Assembly (NCBI RefSeq): GCF_017948675.1
Contig: NZ_JAGFBU010000002.1
Coordinates: forward strand, 434,001 to 498,000
DNA: 64,000 bases
Source of the DNA: Flavobacterium flabelliforme
GTDB taxonomy: Bacteria; Bacteroidota; Bacteroidia; Flavobacteriales; Flavobacteriaceae
Reading direction: 5' to 3'
In this document: positions 1-7,990 of the stretch, piece after piece
How the letters are laid out: the number at the start of each line of letters is the position of its first letter
Position numbering within the stretch: the stretch's first letter is position 1
Program-made: the position numbers and the translations under genes
Notes under the pieces: generated by a model
Told to the model about the DNA's origin: nothing
Seen by the model: the letters and a program-made list of their open reading frames with translations, nothing else
Database searches by the model: none

Positions 1-2
1 AA

Positions 3-38
3 GTTGGTTTTGGTGATGTGATAAAAATTGAATTGTAA
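3..38 (+). CDS. possible C-terminal tail of an upstream gene (partial)
   Basis: An open frame enters from the left edge and ends VGFGDVIKIEL-stop at base 38. It reads like a normal protein C-terminus, but eleven residues are too few to name a family. The next promoter starts at 111, so a gene ending here would fit the layout. It could equally be a chance open frame. Confidence 0.3.
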   Translation, partial: VGFGDVIKIEL

Positions 39-110
39 TTTACTAAAAATCAGTGCGTAACGATATATTTTTTAGTTTCATTTAAATAACCAGTCAATAG
101 TTTCTACAAA

Positions 111-143
111 TTTGTTTTAAAACTGAATTAAATTTTACCTTTG
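111..143 (+). promoter_or_regulatory. Bacteroidota-type promoter of the B12 uptake operon
   Basis: TTTG at 111-114 is followed by 21 nt and then TACCTTTG at 136-143. This matches the Bacteroidota sigma-A pattern TTTG-N19/23-TAnnTTTG. Transcription would start near 150, just before the first conserved part of the cobalamin riboswitch. Confidence 0.6.
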
Positions 144-154
144 CTGCCGTATTA

Positions 155-420
155 AGGTTGTGTATTTGCTTTTTGTGAAACACATTAAAAGGGAATCAAG
201 TGATTGAAGATTAGCGATTTTAGATTTCAGAATTATTCTGTAATCAAAAAATTGCAATCATAAAATAAAAATCTTGAGCTGTTCCCGCAACTGTAAGCTA
301 TAAAGCTTGTTGTTATCTACAAACCACTGTTCGCTTGTGCGAATGGGAAGGTAAACAATAAGACGCAAGCCAGGAGACCTGCCTTTTTTCATAACTAATA
401 TCGAACTTTCGGGAAAAAGG
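155..420 (+). promoter_or_regulatory. cobalamin (B12) riboswitch
   Basis: The leader of the BtuB-like gene carries the class signature. AGCCAGGAGACCTGCC, the B12 box, is at 368-383. Upstream are the GGGAA segment near 190, CCACTG near 326, and the GAATGGGAAGG element near 342-352. A likely expression platform follows: CCTTTTTTC at 382-390 can pair with GGGAAAAAGG at 411-420, directly before the ATG at 431. That hairpin shares bases with the B12 box and could hide the translation start when B12 is bound. The start of the aptamer is approximate. By family knowledge such switches shut off B12 uptake genes when cobalamin is plentiful. Confidence 0.93.
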
Positions 421-430
421 TTCAGGAATT

Positions 431-2266
431 ATGGCAACTAAAAAATTTCGTTTACTTTCTATTATATTGTTAAGCCAATTCCTTTTGGCTCAAAATAAAA
501 CGGCAATACCTCTCAACGAAGTAGTGGTTTCTGATACGCAACTTAAAAACTTTTCAAGTTCCCAGTCCGTTTTAAAATTGAACGATTCTATTATTAGTAA
601 AAATCAATCTTCATTAACCTCTCTTTTAAATTATAATTCAGTTATTTATTTCAAAGAAAATGGTTTAGGAATGGTTTCATCACCATCTTTTCGAGGAACA
701 ACTGCGCAACAAACTTCCGTGGTCTGGAATGGTATTAATATTAATTCTCAGTTATTAGGTCAAACAGATTTTAACACTGTGTCTACAAGAGGCTATAATT
801 CAATTGATGTAAAAGCGGGCGGAGGTAGTGTTGTTTATGGCAGTGGTGCAATAGGAGGCACAATTCACTTAAATAATGATTTGAAATTTAGTAACACTTT
901 CAAAAATAACTTAGAAGTATATTATGGTGATTTTAATACACTAAGCACTATTTATGCGGTTACCGCAGCAACAAACAAATGGAGTACCAATGCTAGTTTT
1001 ACCAGAAATAGTTCTGATAATGATTATAAATTTATTGGAAAACAAGGTAAAAATAGTAACGGAGAGTTCTATAATACTAATTTTAGTACTGCCATTGGTT
1101 ATAAGTTGGATGCTAAAAATACCATTAAATTGTACAGTGAGAGTTATGATGGGGAACGTCATTTTTCTATAACCTCGCCGAATGCTACTAAAACAAAATA
1201 CCAAGATTTTAATACCAGAAATTTGTTGGCTTGGACTAGTATTTTTGGCAAATCAGTTTCTAATATGAAACTCGCCTACATTACAGAGCATTATAAGTAT
1301 TTTGATGATATCGAAGAGGAAGACTTTACTTCCGGAGAAGTGAAAAGTTTTATTGCAAAATATGATTTTGTATATGCATTTTCTTCTAAAATAAATCTGA
1401 ATACGCTATTCGATTACAATAAAAGTAACGCATTTGGATCTGGAGTAGGTAATAATAGTAGACAAGTAGGAGGTATTAGTGTTTTAATGAAACAATACAT
1501 TACTGAGAAATGGAATTATGAATTGAGTGCTCGAAAAGAGATTTCGGATGTTTATAAAAGTCCTTTGCTTTTTTCAGCGGGTACAACTATCGATTTCTCT
1601 TCTCTTTACCAGTTTAAGTTTAATATTTCTCGCAATTTTAGGGTGCCTACTTTTAATGACTTGTATTGGGAAACGGGTGGTAATCTTGATTTAAAGCCGG
1701 AGAATTCCTATCAGTTAGAATTGGGTAATAATTTTAGATACAAAGATTTTAATGTAAGTGCTACTTTTTACGCTTCAAAAATTACGGACATGATTCGCTG
1801 GTTGCCCACTAACACCGGAAACTGGTCTCCTTTTAATACCGATAATGTTTCTATTTATGGATTTGAAACTTTGGGATCCTGGAAAAAGAACTTCAATAGT
1901 CACAACTTTGGGATTAACGCAACTTATTCTTACACTGTTTCGTTAGATGATAAAAATAACAATCAACTTTTTTATGTTCCCTATCATAAAGCTACCGCTG
2001 CTGGTTCATATTCCTACAAGAGGTTTAATTCCTATTATCAATTTATGTTTGTAGGTGCTGTTTTTACTACTTCTGATAATGATCCAAAAAATATTTTAAG
2101 CGATTATACTATTTCTAATTTAGGAATGGATTATAATTTCAGTAAAAAAAATGTCTTTAAAATTGGCTTTAAAGTGGCTAATCTTTGGAATGAAATATAT
2201 GAATCCTTACCAAGCCGATTGATGCCTGGAAGAAATTTAACTCTTTATTTAACCCTTAATTATTAA
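431..2266 (+). CDS. btuB: BtuB-like TonB-dependent vitamin B12 receptor
   Basis: This is an outer-membrane TonB-dependent receptor of 611 residues. It has an N-terminal signal peptide of about 20 residues ending LLAQ, a TonB-box-like NEVVVSDT near residue 30, a plug domain with the SFRGTTAQQTSVVWNG segment and a GGGSVVYGSGAIGG turn. A long beta-barrel follows and ends in an aromatic-rich strand (LTLYLTLNY). The length is close to E. coli BtuB, which is shorter than SusC-type receptors. The cobalamin riboswitch directly upstream makes B12 or a related corrinoid the likely substrate. The gene lies 3 nt before a beta-propeller lipoprotein gene, so the two are almost certainly co-transcribed. Specificity is inferred from the riboswitch, not from ligand-binding residues. 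Confidence 0.9.
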   Translation: MATKKFRLLSIILLSQFLLAQNKTAIPLNEVVVSDTQLKNFSSSQSVLKLNDSIISKNQSSLTSLLNYNSVIYFKENGLGMVSSPSFRGTTAQQTSVVWNGININSQLLGQTDFNTVSTRGYNSIDVKAGGGSVVYGSGAIGGTIHLNNDLKFSNTFKNNLEVYYGDFNTLSTIYAVTAATNKWSTNASFTRNSSDNDYKFIGKQGKNSNGEFYNTNFSTAIGYKLDAKNTIKLYSESYDGERHFSITSPNATKTKYQDFNTRNLLAWTSIFGKSVSNMKLAYITEHYKYFDDIEEEDFTSGEVKSFIAKYDFVYAFSSKINLNTLFDYNKSNAFGSGVGNNSRQVGGISVLMKQYITEKWNYELSARKEISDVYKSPLLFSAGTTIDFSSLYQFKFNISRNFRVPTFNDLYWETGGNLDLKPENSYQLELGNNFRYKDFNVSATFYASKITDMIRWLPTNTGNWSPFNTDNVSIYGFETLGSWKKNFNSHNFGINATYSYTVSLDDKNNNQLFYVPYHKATAAGSYSYKRFNSYYQFMFVGAVFTTSDNDPKNILSDYTISNLGMDYNFSKKNVFKIGFKVANLWNEIYESLPSRLMPGRNLTLYLTLNY

Positions 2267-2269
2267 AAA

Positions 2270-3298
2270 ATGAATTTTAAAAATGTTTTTCTTGGAATTT
2301 TTGCAAGTGCTTTATTATTAGCTTCTTGTACTAATGATGACACAACTGAAAATAAAATGCCTTTAGGCGCTTATGACAAAGGTGTTATTGTATTAAATGA
2401 AGGTAATTTTGGTACACCAAATGGTTCTGTATCTTTTATCTCTAATGACTATGCTGTTATAAACAATATTTTTGGGATAGAAAACAGCAACAAACCTTTA
2501 GGAGATGTTGTACAATCCTTAAGTTTTTCTGAGGATAAAGCATTTATTGTTGTAAACAATTCAAATACTGTTGAAGTAGTCAATAGATATACCTTTAAAA
2601 GCATTGCAACTATAACTGACCAAATAAAAAACCCTCGTTATAGTGTTGTTTTAAACGGAAAATTATATGTTACAAATGCAAAAACGAAGTCAGTAAACGT
2701 TTATGATGCTAAAACATACAATTTTTTAGAAGTTATTGCTGTAAATAAAGTGGTAGAGAAGATAATTACTGCAAATGGTAAATTATACATTACTAATGGT
2801 GCATACGGAAGTGGTACTAGTGTAACAGTTATTAATCCTCAAATTAATAATGCAATGAGTTCTATTACGGTTGAAAACGGAGTAAACGCTATTGAGGAAA
2901 AAAGCGGATCTGTATATGTTTTATCTGGAAATGCTGAAAAAAGTAAGTTGTATAAAATTAATACTACTAATGATACAGCAACTGCTATTGAATCTACTGT
3001 GTTAAAAAACGCAAAAAATATGGATATTGATGGAGAAAAAATATATTATACTGTAGGTAATAATGCGTATGTAATGGCTTTGAATGCTACAAGTTTTAGT
3101 GAAGCTCCATTGTTTTCAATTCCTGATGGCGGTTATTTTACTTTTTATGCTTTTAATGTTATTGATGGTAAAATTTATTCTGCTAATGTAAACGGATTTA
3201 CTGCAGCAGGAACAGTAAAAATATTTTCTTCTACAGGTGCCGAATTAAAATCAGTTACAGTTGGTATGGGCCCAAATGGATTTTATTCAAACAATTAA
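2270..3298 (+). CDS. YncE/DUF5074-like beta-propeller lipoprotein, BtuG-like
   Basis: The 342-residue product has a lipoprotein signal with lipobox LLAS-C (Cys20) followed by TNDDTTEN, so it is an outer-membrane or surface lipoprotein. The body is made of repeated strands of beta-propeller type (GKLYVTNAKTKSVNVYDAKT, GKLYITNG, KIYYTVGNNAYVMAL), as in YncE and DUF5074 proteins. The gene starts 3 nt after the btuB stop and is under the same riboswitch. In Bacteroides the surface propeller lipoprotein BtuG captures B12 and sits on BtuB. The architecture and context here are the same, so I infer a BtuG-like B12-capturing role. It could be a generic propeller lipoprotein. Confidence 0.75.
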   Translation: MNFKNVFLGIFASALLLASCTNDDTTENKMPLGAYDKGVIVLNEGNFGTPNGSVSFISNDYAVINNIFGIENSNKPLGDVVQSLSFSEDKAFIVVNNSNTVEVVNRYTFKSIATITDQIKNPRYSVVLNGKLYVTNAKTKSVNVYDAKTYNFLEVIAVNKVVEKIITANGKLYITNGAYGSGTSVTVINPQINNAMSSITVENGVNAIEEKSGSVYVLSGNAEKSKLYKINTTNDTATAIESTVLKNAKNMDIDGEKIYYTVGNNAYVMALNATSFSEAPLFSIPDGGYFTFYAFNVIDGKIYSANVNGFTAAGTVKIFSSTGAELKSVTVGMGPNGFYSNN

Positions 3299-3320
3299 TC
3301 CAATTATCTAAGCTAGTATT

Positions 3321-3373
3321 CAAACTAAAAAAAGGCCTCTTTTTCTACTGAAAAGAGGCCTTTTTTTAGTTTG
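3321..3373. terminator. bidirectional intrinsic terminator
   Basis: A 23-bp perfect inverted repeat (arms 3321-3343 and 3351-3373) has a GGCCTC/GAGGCC core flanked by A and T runs and a 7-nt loop. It lies between the convergent B12 operon and the S41 protease gene and can serve both strands. Confidence 0.9.
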
Positions 3374-3429
3374 AATTTTAAAAGAATTTAAATAATAAAT
3401 AGCTGTTAATTATTTTTTTTATTGTCTTA

Positions 3430-4890
3430 TTAATTTTGTTCCAATGCTTTCAAAAGTCCTTCTGGAGCTTTGTCAATATACATTTGGTTTTGAAATCTAT
3501 TTAATGATTTAGAATCATTGATATATTTAAATGGATCCACTTTATTTTGATTGATCATTCTACCTGTTCCTGTAATTTTATTTATAGCTACACTTAATAA
3601 AGGTTCCGTACTTTCGCCCAAAGTTCCTAAAGTACTTACGGTTTCTATTACTTTAAAATTAGGTACTAAGCCCGTAAAGTAATCTCCAAACCCTTCAGAA
3701 TTTACGATTTTTAACACAATTGGTTGCATAGCATAACGGTGTTTTGGGTTTCTGTTTTTATCAGTAAAAGTAGGGGAATCATATAAAGTTACCGAACCTA
3801 CATTTTTACCAACAGTTATATCGCCAATTTGAACAACAGTAAGATGAGGTTTTAATCCATTTATGACCAATTCACTCGCAGAGGCCGTATTATTAGAGGT
3901 CAAAATATATACTTTATTAAGATCTAGACAATTAATAGGAGTATCTTCTATTTTGTCGGTAAAATAATTAAACAAGGCATCAGGATTTTCAGCTTCAAAA
4001 TAAGAATTGATTTTTGTATTCCATTGTTGTTTTGCAAATACTTCTTTTTCTTTAGTTTTCTTTTTAATCATACTCGCTAATCGAGTGGCTGTTTGCACAG
4101 ATCCACCTCTATTGTATCTTAGGTCAAGAACTAAATCTGTTACTCCTTGTGCTTTTAGTTCACCAAAAGCTTCATTTAACTTGATGTCATAATCGCCATA
4201 AAAACCATTATACATTAAATAACCTATCTTATGTGCTCCTGAAGTAATCACTTTATTAACTAAAATTGGATTTTCAGACAATACCGTTTTTGTCAAAGAA
4301 ACTGATTTTCCGTTGGGAATTATGGTGTTTCCATTCAACGTAGCCATGCTAAGAACGTAAGTTTCATTAGAACCGTATAGTAAGGATAAATAATTGTTGT
4401 TGTTCAGCGGAGTACCATTCACAGCAGTGAAAATATCACCTCGTTTAATATCTTTATTCGATGCATCTGAATTATTTATTACATAGCGAACGTATCCAAA
4501 TACTTCCGTACTGCTTCCTGCTTTGTAACTTAACCCAAATTCTAGTCCGTTATTTTTTGTGGTTCCTTGCAATTGTCCTTCTAATTCTAAATAATCATCT
4601 ACAATCCAACTAAAACGATCGATCGTTTTATCTACACGAAGCGCATTAAATAAGTCTTCGGGGTTTTGATAATTGCTTAGAAAACTGTTTAATTCCTTTT
4701 GGTTAGCAAAACGATTGTCATTTAAATTAGGAACATATTCTTGCCATAAATAATATTGATTAAGTCCTTTCCAGATAAAATCTTGGATTTCTAAGCTCGC
4801 TGGCGGAGCAATATCGTCATTGTCTTGACAACTATTAAAACTAATTACGGCTATAAATAGTAGGAGTGTAAGTAGGACTGTTTTTTTCAT
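3430..4890 (-). CDS. S41 family C-terminal-processing-like protease, lipoprotein
   Basis: The gene encodes a secreted serine protease of the S41/CtpA tail-protease group. The start used is the ATG at 4890, because the product then begins with a lipoprotein signal MKKTVLL... and lipobox ...NS-C (Cys21). The open frame runs 24 codons further upstream but those residues do not look like a signal peptide. A PDZ-like region (RGDIFTAVNGTPLN) precedes the peptidase core with LDLRYNRGGSV and the nucleophile region SNNTASASELV, where the second Ser is the usual catalytic residue. Length (486 residues) fits lipoprotein S41 peptidases of Bacteroidota. It is divergent from the ECF sigma gene at 5014 with about 120 nt between them. 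The substrate is unknown. Confidence 0.88.
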   Translation of the reverse strand: MKKTVLLTLLLFIAVISFNSCQDNDDIAPPASLEIQDFIWKGLNQYYLWQEYVPNLNDNRFANQKELNSFLSNYQNPEDLFNALRVDKTIDRFSWIVDDYLELEGQLQGTTKNNGLEFGLSYKAGSSTEVFGYVRYVINNSDASNKDIKRGDIFTAVNGTPLNNNNYLSLLYGSNETYVLSMATLNGNTIIPNGKSVSLTKTVLSENPILVNKVITSGAHKIGYLMYNGFYGDYDIKLNEAFGELKAQGVTDLVLDLRYNRGGSVQTATRLASMIKKKTKEKEVFAKQQWNTKINSYFEAENPDALFNYFTDKIEDTPINCLDLNKVYILTSNNTASASELVINGLKPHLTVVQIGDITVGKNVGSVTLYDSPTFTDKNRNPKHRYAMQPIVLKIVNSEGFGDYFTGLVPNFKVIETVSTLGTLGESTEPLLSVAINKITGTGRMINQNKVDPFKYINDSKSLNRFQNQMYIDKAPEGLLKALEQN

Positions 4891-5013
4891 ATTGGGGATA
4901 TCGATATCAATTATAAACGTAAAAATACTAACTTTAGTTTTATTTTCTCTTCTTTGTAACAAAAAGAAATGGAAATCGTCTTGAATGTAAAACCTCTCTA
5001 ATAATTATCTTTT

Positions 5014-5523
5014 ATGGATCAAAACGAGTTTGTTCTGATAACGACACCGTTTAAAGACAAAATCTTCCGACTAGCAAAGCGATTACTCGTAAGCAAAGAA
5101 GAAGCAGAAGATGCAACTCAGGAAGTTTTATTTAAGTTATGGAGCAAAAGTGTAAGTGTATCGACTTATAAAAATGTAGAAGCATTTGCTATGACTTTGA
5201 CAAAAAATTATTGTTTGGATCAATTAAAATCTAAGAGAGCGACTAATGTTCCGTTAAATTCTGATCATGACAAGGATTTTGATTCGGAATTAGGTAAGAA
5301 TATTGAAGATTTAGATAGTTTAAATTGGGTTGAGAAATGCATTGCTCAATTACCAGAAAAGCAGCAAATAATTATTCAATTGCGCGATATTGAACAATAC
5401 GAATATGAAGAAATAGCGAAAATTGTAGCAATAAGTGAGAACACAATTAGAGTGACACTTTCTAGAGCTAGAAAAACAATAAGAGAATTTATGAAAAATG
5501 CACATGATTATGGAATTAAGTAG
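5014..5523 (+). CDS. ECF-family RNA polymerase sigma factor
   Basis: At 169 residues the protein has the usual ECF size. Sigma region 2 is visible in the first 60 residues (AEDATQEVLFKLW), and region 4 in the C-terminal part (LPEKQQIIIQLRDIEQYEYEEIAKIVAISENTI split by its HTH, then RVTLSRARKTIRE). The downstream gene starts inside its 3' end, so the two are translationally coupled. The next two genes, a small membrane protein and a DUF4252 protein, form a module common in flavobacteria. Its trigger is not visible. I infer that the overlapping membrane protein acts as the anti-sigma factor. Confidence 0.93.
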   Translation: MDQNEFVLITTPFKDKIFRLAKRLLVSKEEAEDATQEVLFKLWSKSVSVSTYKNVEAFAMTLTKNYCLDQLKSKRATNVPLNSDHDKDFDSELGKNIEDLDSLNWVEKCIAQLPEKQQIIIQLRDIEQYEYEEIAKIVAISENTIRVTLSRARKTIREFMKNAHDYGIK

Positions 5524-6007
5524 AATAGAAAGAATAGTAGATAAATATTTTGAGGGTGAAACTACTATTGAAGAAGAGAAAGAATTGCAAAATTATTTTT
5601 CTTCTACCGAAGTAGCTCCTCATTTACTGCAATATGTTTCGATATTTAAACATTTTGAAGTGACAAGAAAGGAACATTCTAATTTAGAAACACCTATCTT
5701 TAAAAATCCTAAAACTCAAAAAAGAATTGGTAAAAATAATTTTTATTGGGTATCTATAGCGGCTTCAATAGTAGTTGTTTTAGGAATTGGTTTGTTTTAT
5801 ATGTTTGGAACTGAATCCTCAATCAAAAACAATGAATTGGGAACTTATGACGATCCTAAACAAGCTTTTGAAGCGACTCAGAAAGCTTTGAATTTGCTAT
5901 CAAATAATGTAAATGTTGGCATAGAAAGTGTACAGTATATTGACGAGTATCAAAAAACCAAAAACAGAATATTTAGGACGGTTCCCAATCCTACTTCTGA
6001 GTTTTAA
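5510..6007 (+). CDS. small membrane protein, putative anti-sigma factor
   Basis: The product has about 165 residues. It has a soluble N-terminal part (IERIVDKYFEGETTIEEEKEL), as in anti-sigma-like proteins that often start with 'kyfeGet...eEe'. One transmembrane segment follows (VSIAASIVVVLGIGLFYMF), then a short outer tail. I prefer the ATG at 5510, which gives MELSRIER and a 14-nt overlap with the sigma gene; an ATG at 5498 is also possible. The overlap with an ECF sigma gene, the N-terminal cytoplasmic part and the single TM segment support an anti-sigma role. This is inferred from context; no zinc-binding ZAS motif is visible. Confidence 0.75.
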   Translation: MELSRIERIVDKYFEGETTIEEEKELQNYFSSTEVAPHLLQYVSIFKHFEVTRKEHSNLETPIFKNPKTQKRIGKNNFYWVSIAASIVVVLGIGLFYMFGTESSIKNNELGTYDDPKQAFEATQKALNLLSNNVNVGIESVQYIDEYQKTKNRIFRTVPNPTSEF

Positions 6008-6049
6008 ATTTTAGAAAACCATTACAATTAATTTTAAATAAAATAAATA

Positions 6050-6652
6050 ATGAAATCAAATAATATAATTACAAACTTTTCTGCAACAGCAGAATACAAC
6101 AAAAAAGAACGTCATTTAACTAGAGTAAAAAACGGTTTACTGACTATTGCTTTTGTTTTTATTTCTAGTTCGATTTTTTCGCAAGCCGCTTTTGATAAAT
6201 TTGACGGTCAAGAAGATGTAACGTCAATTATTGTTAATAAAAAAATGTTTGATTTAATGAGTAAAGTAAAAGTGGATGCTTCTGATAAAGAAACCCAACA
6301 ATACTTAAACTTGATTAAAAAACTGGACAATCTTAAAGTCTTTACTACAAAAAGCGCTAAAGTAGAAGGAGATATGAGGTTGACCGCTGAAAAGTATATT
6401 AAAACAGCTGGTTTAGAGGAATTGATGCGAGTAAATGAAAATGGAAAGAATATTAAGATTTTAGTAAAATCGAGCACTACAGATTCTCAAATAAGAGAAT
6501 TGCTGATGTTTATTGAAGGCGCTAAAAATGCTGATACTGTTTTGATGTCGTTGACAGGTAATTTTGATTTAAACGAAATTTCTATTCTTACAGACAAAAT
6601 GAGAATTCCAGGAGGTGATGATTTGAAAAGAGCTACTAAAGGAAAGAAATAA
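6050..6652 (+). CDS. DUF4252 domain-containing protein
   Basis: The 200-residue protein starts with a charged stretch, then a hydrophobic signal-like segment (LLTIAFVFISSSIFSQ) and a mature domain. That domain matches DUF4252 as I know it (NKKMFDLMSKVKVD at the start, MRLTAEKYIKTAGLEELMRV in the middle, then the closing SLTGNFDLNEISILTDKM). The signal peptide begins unusually late, after about 25 residues. DUF4252 proteins are exported and of unknown function. In flavobacteria they recur next to ECF sigma genes, as here, and are likely a target or sensor part of that module. The gene follows 42 nt after the putative anti-sigma gene. Confidence 0.85.
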   Translation: MKSNNIITNFSATAEYNKKERHLTRVKNGLLTIAFVFISSSIFSQAAFDKFDGQEDVTSIIVNKKMFDLMSKVKVDASDKETQQYLNLIKKLDNLKVFTTKSAKVEGDMRLTAEKYIKTAGLEELMRVNENGKNIKILVKSSTTDSQIRELLMFIEGAKNADTVLMSLTGNFDLNEISILTDKMRIPGGDDLKRATKGKK

Positions 6653-6734
6653 GTAAAAATCGCACAATTTGGCTTACAATTTTGCTCTTTTCATATGTTA
6701 AAAAGAAGGAGCTGTATCCTTAAAATAATTTTGT

Positions 6735-6773
6735 AAAAAAGCGTCTTGATTGATTTCAAAACGCTTTTTTTTT
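6735..6773 (+). terminator. intrinsic terminator after the ECF/DUF4252 operon
   Basis: AAAAAAGCGT at 6735-6744 pairs with ACGCTTTTTT at 6761-6770, followed by more T. It closes the 5014-6652 operon. The rest of the 269-nt gap up to 6922 is AT-rich and shows nothing else clear. Confidence 0.8.
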
Positions 6774-6921
6774 GATGTAGTTTCTTTTAAAAACAGTTTT
6801 TAATGATAAACTTGAATTTATATATTAAAATATAAAATTCTTGTTTTGCAATAATTAGAACGTTATAATACCGTTTATTGGTTGTAATAGATGAAATTTG
6901 TAAAAATATAAAGATACAAAC

Positions 6922-7881
6922 ATGACTGTTTTTAAACGTTTTTTGCTGTGCTTATTATTAATTTCCTTAAATGGGTTTTCTCAGAAAAAAGAGCATGCAT
7001 CTTTCAAAGTAGTTCCTCTTGGAGTAAAAGGAGGAATAGATGAAAAAAATTTATCGGCTTATTTAATCGCTCCAGAAAATACGAACGATTACATCAGTCT
7101 GGATGCGGGAACATTACACTCTGGAATCGAAAAAGCAATTAAAAACAACGTTTTTAAAGTTTCCTCGAGTCAAGTTTTAAGGAAATATATAAAAGGATAT
7201 TTTATTTCTCATGCGCATTTAGATCATGTTTCTGGTTTGATCATTAATTCGGCTGCAGACTCTTCAAAAACAGTTTACGCTACAAATAGGTGCATGAAAA
7301 TGATGCAAAATCATTATTTTAATGATGAAACATGGATCAATTTTGGAGATGATGGTCCAGGAAAACCATTAAAAATGTATCATTTTCAAACTTTAGATAT
7401 TGGTAAAGAAATACCAATAACAAATACTAGTATGACAGTAAAAGCATTTCCTTTAAGTCACGTTAATCCTTTTGAAAGTACTGCTTTTTTAATTAAAAAT
7501 GCAGATAGTTATGCATTGTATTTGGGAGACACTGGACCCGATGTAATTGAAAAAAGTGATAATCTGAGTAATTTATGGATGGCAATTGCACCTTTGGTTA
7601 AAAGCAAACAATTGAAAGGAATGTTTATCGAAGTTTCTTTCCCAAATGAACAACCAGATCAATTTTTATTCGGCCATTTGACTCCTAATTATTTAATTAA
7701 TGAATTGCATAAACTGGAAGAATTGTCCGGAAAAGATAGTTTGAAAGGGTTTAAAATCATTATTACTCACCTAAAACCGCCAGCAAAAAACATCTTAAAA
7801 ATTAAAGAACAAATCAAAAAACAAAATGATTTAGGATTGAAGATCATTTTTCCAGAACAAGGAAAACAATTTAAATTGTAA
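6922..7881 (+). CDS. secreted class II 3',5'-cyclic-nucleotide phosphodiesterase (MBL fold)
   Basis: The product has 319 residues with a signal peptide (FLLCLLLISLNGFSQ). It carries the metallo-beta-lactamase-like motif of class II cyclic nucleotide phosphodiesterases, ISHAHLDHVSG. Later metal ligands are in LYLGDTGPD and in IIITHLKPP near the C-terminus, and EVSFPNEQPDQFLFGHLTP is also typical of the yeast PDE1/CpdP family (PF02112). It would hydrolyse cAMP or cGMP to the 5'-nucleotide. The signal peptide places it in the periplasm or outside the cell, so it probably acts on external cyclic nucleotides. The gene stands alone between the ECF module and a convergent kelch gene. Confidence 0.85.
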   Translation: MTVFKRFLLCLLLISLNGFSQKKEHASFKVVPLGVKGGIDEKNLSAYLIAPENTNDYISLDAGTLHSGIEKAIKNNVFKVSSSQVLRKYIKGYFISHAHLDHVSGLIINSAADSSKTVYATNRCMKMMQNHYFNDETWINFGDDGPGKPLKMYHFQTLDIGKEIPITNTSMTVKAFPLSHVNPFESTAFLIKNADSYALYLGDTGPDVIEKSDNLSNLWMAIAPLVKSKQLKGMFIEVSFPNEQPDQFLFGHLTPNYLINELHKLEELSGKDSLKGFKIIITHLKPPAKNILKIKEQIKKQNDLGLKIIFPEQGKQFKL

Positions 7882-7990
7882 AAGATTTCGATGTAATTTT
7901 TTGTGCTAATGAATTATTTTAAATAATTTTCTTCACTTATTGACTTCTATTCTATTGCTTTTGTGTTATTGTCTTTCCTGAAAAATGAAT

